DNA of 64,000 nucleotides, taken from Heliocybe sulcata (Eukaryota; Basidiomycota; Agaricomycetes; Gloeophyllales; Gloeophyllaceae). Shown in pieces: positions 60,468 through 64,000 of this stretch. Numbering within the stretch: the stretch's first letter is position 1; every line of letters begins with the position of its first letter. Below the pieces are notes generated by a model. That model searched no databases. It saw only the letters and a list, made by a program, of their open reading frames with translations, and was not told the DNA's origin. The stretch covers positions 61,195 through 125,194 of the forward strand of contig ML213511.1 in the NCBI GenBank assembly GCA_004369045.1. Reading direction: 5' to 3'. The position numbers and the translations under genes are program-made.

Positions 60468-60964
60468 ATCGATGGTAAGCGCTGCGGTAGGAAGTAGGAC
60501 CAGGTGCTATCCGAAGACACGAATATCACTACAATCTTATAGCCTTCCGGCTGGGAACGTGGCCTGAAGGTCGGTCTCACATTCAGTATCACGGCACATG
60601 TCGGTCCAGCGTCTAACCTTAACCTACCGTCAAATATAGCACTCGTCCGCACAACTTCTTCGGCATGTATAAAGTTCGTCGCCGACTGAGGCCTGATGCA
60701 AGTCCAAGTTCAACAACATTGGCAACGATAGCGACATGTATGCTGGTTGCACACATTGGTACGATGGTGGTGCAAGAGACAGACTTGCATGTCTCGGACT
60801 AGGCTATATTGAGCCGGTCAGCAGAGACGCCCCAACTCATTGTAAGCGGTGAATTGCATGATATGCACAAGATGTAAGGAATGCGAATAACTGCATGTAT
60901 GACTAAGAAGAACGCGCGCCCACTACCAGGTAATTTTGATGAGTAGATGAAAACGTACGGCTCG
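60468..60964. other. Short intergenic region
   Basis: About 500 bp between the 5' end of the nucleotidyltransferase-like gene and the 3' end of the F-box gene. Nothing is recognised. Confidence 0.55.
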
Positions 60965-63151
60965 TCACGACTCATCTCTGGTCATCACAAAACCGCACTC
61001 GTATCCGACGAGGCCAAGCGGCGTATTAACATCTCTCCAATGGCCAACGAAGTTATCACCCTGGATATAACCTCGAAATACGGCGTTCCCAAGGCGAGCC
61101 TGACTCGGATCGGCCTGGGATTCGAGAAATGTTGAGTCTCCACGAACAAGTAAGGCAAAAGTCCTTGACTTACAGGTCTGCGCAACAAGCATACCAGGCC
61201 GTCCCAAGGTCTGACTCTCCCTACGTAGGTAAAATGGCCCCAGGCAATCCCATGAACACGTTCGGTCTTGCCGGTGAGGATAATATCGCAGACGTTGGAT
61301 GCACTGTGCGTGACCGTATCTTCCCACTCCTCAGAGTCGATGTACGACGCCTCGCCGTCCTCCCCGACTGCGCCAGCAGGGTCGGACTCGTATTCGGACT
61401 CGTCCTCCTCCTCCATACGAGTCGACGTCTGCTTGGCCGATTTCGCAAGGTAAGCGCTAGAAGAGCCCGGAGCGAGCGTCTCGTAGCGAATAGTGCGGTC
61501 GTAGACAGGATCGTAGATTTCTAAGTGGTCCTGAGACGATTCACGAACGTGCGAATCAATACCGCAGGCTCGATCAGGACGGGGAACTCAACTGACCTCG
61601 TTTTCTCGCAGGACTGTCCCACGGGGCAACCACGCATTAAGAAGATCGTTGCCCCATTCATCGTCGCCATAGTCGAGAGCGTCTTCATGTGCCAGACAGT
61701 GATGCTCCTTGAGCGTAACGTACAAGGGTTTGCGCACCACGGTGTCTTCCCGCACGAGTCTGTGCATTGGGACACGGGGGTCCCGCGCTTCGTGCACGAG
61801 AAGGCCGAGGTACCGCGCTTGCGAGGGCACCTAGTGGTGGGAGGATACGTAGAAGCTTTAATGATCATACACGATGATGACAGAATCCATTGACTTACGA
61901 ACTCCATCCCCCTCCATGCGCCTGCCGCTTGGCCAAACGCATACACCATCCCTCTCAACGCCCCACCGTTATCCCAGGGGTCCCAACATCCCACCAGTCT
62001 ATACCACAGTTCATCCCAATCATTGCTGGTACTTCTTCCCGGGCATCTGACGTTTATGCCTCGCTCGTAATCGTCAATGTCCTCAAACGTGGCGCCATCC
62101 TGACCTGCCGCATCCCTTGCTGCTCTGGTCATCCCGAACTGACCGGGCTCGCCTGGAGGATGGAGCGCGCGCCAGCCACCAGTCCCGGCAGCGGTTTCTA
62201 TCGCTCGATTCACCTCGGAGCGCGCAGCGGAACACAAGAGAGCCCCAGCGGTTAGGGGCGGGCACGCAATCGTGAGCGGATGGGAATAATGTGTGATGGT
62301 ACGAACATGAGGTCTATTCGGAGCCGTCTGATAGGACGTGGAGTCTGCTGGAGGTGAGGGTGGCGGCATCTCATGTGGACAAAGTGGAAGCAGCTGATGG
62401 TAATCAGTCGCATGGAATGCTGGATACTACGAGGTCACGTTAGGTGATGTGCGAAAGAGACGGCATAACACATGTACCTTGTAGCTGGCCACTATGAACG
62501 GCTGCAATAGCTTCTGCATCTCCAGGCGGTGCTGCGGGTCTTCTCGCATCAAATCATCTATTCGACAGTTCATGTAGATCCTGGATGAAATGCGGAGTGC
62601 GGCATACCTCTGTCCATGGTCATCCAGAACAGCCAGACCACCAACGACGGAATCTCACTGTTGCTGAACCAGTCGAAGGAGCGTGTCGCGAATGACCATA
62701 GGATAACCTGCCATAGATACTGATATATTCCAGCCCACTGAACGAGCTGTACTCGATTATACTCGTCGCACTCGAGCATCATAAGGAGCGCTGTCCAGAG
62801 GTCCTCCGACACCTGTTGTAGACCGTCAAGCTCAGGGTGGCCTCGTCGTATCCTCTTGAGCATATAACATCTCTTGACAAGCTCCTTGCCTAGACAGCGA
62901 TCCGTAGACCAGCGTTCCGCGAACCTGCCCTGCACAGCTTCGCCGTCAAACTTGGCTCTGAACGTATCAGCGAGGAGCTTCCAGTTCCCGGGGATTGAGA
63001 TCTTGTTATGGATAGACTTCGACGTGAGCAAGAGAGACAATAGATCGGTCGGGGGTCCAGCCACAGTGGACGTAGACACATGATAAGCAATTCTGGTCAG
63101 AACATCGTCGCAGAGAGTATCGAGGCGAAGGGGGGGTCTGCCGATGTCCAT
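60965..63151 (-). CDS. F-box protein with long C-terminal domain
   Basis: Probable SCF ubiquitin-ligase adaptor. The ATG at 63151 opens MDIGRPPLRLDTLCDDVLTR. The F-box lies at residues 8-55 (LDTLCDDVLTRIAYHVSTST, TDLLSLLLTSKSIHNKIS). Later exons carry SFDWFSNSEIPSLVVWLFWM, then a Pro-rich piece (MPPPSPPADSTSYQ), TFEDIDDYERGINVRCPGRS, DELWYRLVGCWDPWDNGGAL, ARYLGLLVHEARDPRVPMHR, RKPLYVTLKEHHCLAHEDAL, GNDLLNAWLPRG, an acidic patch (MEEEDESEYESDPAG), DIILTGKTERVHGIAWGHFT and RVRPWDGLVCLLR. After an intron it ends FRGYIQGDNFVGHWRDVNTP...VMTRDES at 60965. The same F-box plus GxVRPWDG...GxWR layout recurs in mushroom genomes. Exact ends of the middle introns were not fixed. Confidence 0.75.
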
Positions 63152-64000
63152 GGCGAGTGGGGGTGAAGAGGCGGCGACGGCTGAGCTTTAAATACAAAAT
63201 ATCAGAGACGGGGAACTGGGAGGGGATGATGCGTGCATAGGAACAATCGGGTTGTGGCTGAACGGCTGGGTTACGGGACTTGTCATTGTTACTTCTCCTC
63301 CGCGCAGACACGGCGACCTGAAGCGCCTAATCGAGGAAACATCCCCCTTGTAACCGTCCCCGCATCGTGTGTGCGAAAGTCAGTCAAAAAAAGCAGTACC
63401 GTCTCGCTAATACCGTCGAAGTCCAACGATGGCCATTTGATCTCCGTCGCTGTCGAGGCCGGCGGGCCTTCAAAGGTTTACGTACCGACATGTGGGCGCC
63501 GACACGCGCCGACCCGTCCTTGTCCCGCCGGCGTCGGTTTCTTCGCACCAGCCGTTTCCTCCTTTGGCCGCCACCCGATCACGCAGATCTCCGGGACGGG
63601 GACCAAGTATGTAAACAACTGAGTTCCCTCCTCCAGTTGCGCACCTAGACGTCCCAGGCTATGAGCCTAAATAGGCTGGGTCACGCATCCGCCGGTTGAG
63701 CCTAGCTAGGCTCTGACCTACTCTCTGCTGACACCGGCGGTGGTACCGGCAGCTGGGGGTCCCTTAGCTGTAGAGTATTATAGTGTAGAGTAGACATACT
63801 ATATATTTATAACTCGCTACCCCATCGACGTCGGTCACCGACAGCAACCAGGCGCTGTTGCCTAATTAGGTTACCCACACCTCGCGCACGACGTCGACTG
63901 TGTAGACTGTCTGCTGGACAGATAAAATACGAAACAAATCTGTAAATTCCTAAAATGGCACCTTGATGCGCCCTACGGACGCTCCCGCCCACCGTATCCG
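63152..64000. other. Intergenic with short palindromes
   Basis: Upstream of the F-box gene to the window edge. There is no supported gene. Between 63664 and 63870 three related short palindromes occur (separate entry). Confidence 0.55.
63664..63870. repeat. Three related palindromes, GCCTA-N2-TAGG core
   Basis: AGCCTA-AA-TAGGCT at 63664-63677, the perfect 16-mer GAGCCTAGCTAGGCTC at 63698-63713, and CCTAATTAGG at 63861-63870. The arms are conserved while the two central bases vary. Confidence 0.55.

Noticed and set aside
1-64000. CRISPR arrays, insertion sequences, operons with Shine-Dalgarno sites
   Set aside because: The sequence is eukaryotic (spliced genes, TATA-type promoters); no such bacterial features were seen.

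Overview
The window looks like part of a basidiomycete (Agaricomycete-type) fungal nuclear genome. Genes are split by many short introns (mostly 50-60 nt, GT-AG with two clear GC-AG cases). Products include a group III HAMP-repeat histidine kinase, an atypical G-alpha subunit, F-box proteins, a ricin-B-type lectin and a CE1 esterase. Species cannot be named from sequence alone. There is one assembly gap (205 N, 14926-15130). All gene models are hand-derived from reading frames, splice signals and remembered family motifs; no search was run.

Layout. 1-1561 (-): N-terminal part of a fungal UBC/PARP-type protein, running off the left edge. 1562-6607: about 5 kb with no recognisable gene. 6608-10193 (+): ThrE/PRM10-like membrane transporter. 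10541-14402 (-): phospholipase D. 14403-15857: unresolved, with the gap. 15858-17928 (-): MATE efflux protein, divergent from an agmatinase at 18425-20161 (+). 21754-23938 (-): APC-family amino-acid permease. 26567-28060 (-): secreted SGNH/GDSL hydrolase, divergent from a CE1 acetyl xylan esterase at 29505-30524 (+). 30872-31521 (-): phenolic acid decarboxylase. 32270-37484 (-): hybrid histidine kinase. 40100-41495 (-): F-box protein. 43245-43811 (-): ricin-B lectin, with a decayed duplicate of its 3' end nearby. 44700-46774 (-): G-alpha subunit. 48047-48472: a MITE-like element with TA target duplication. 48616-49947 (-): acetamidase/formamidase. 50169-53952 (-): PMS1/PMS2-type MutL. 54359-56085 (-): THI5/NMT1 pyrimidine synthase. 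59742-60467 (-): nucleotidyltransferase-fold protein. 60965-63151 (-): second F-box protein.

Themes. Several genes fit a plant-biomass lifestyle: acetyl xylan esterase, phenolic acid decarboxylase and a secreted SGNH hydrolase. Nitrogen use is represented by agmatinase, acetamidase/formamidase and the amino-acid permease. Sensing and signalling are represented by the osmosensing-type histidine kinase, G-alpha and phospholipase D.

The most striking element is a complete thiamine pyrophosphate (TPP) riboswitch aptamer (55417-55541, minus strand). It lies inside an unusually long 342-nt intron within the coding region of THI5, the thiamine-pyrimidine synthase gene. All helices P1-P5 can be paired by hand, with compensatory changes relative to the bacterial aptamer. 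It points to feedback control of THI5 by splicing.
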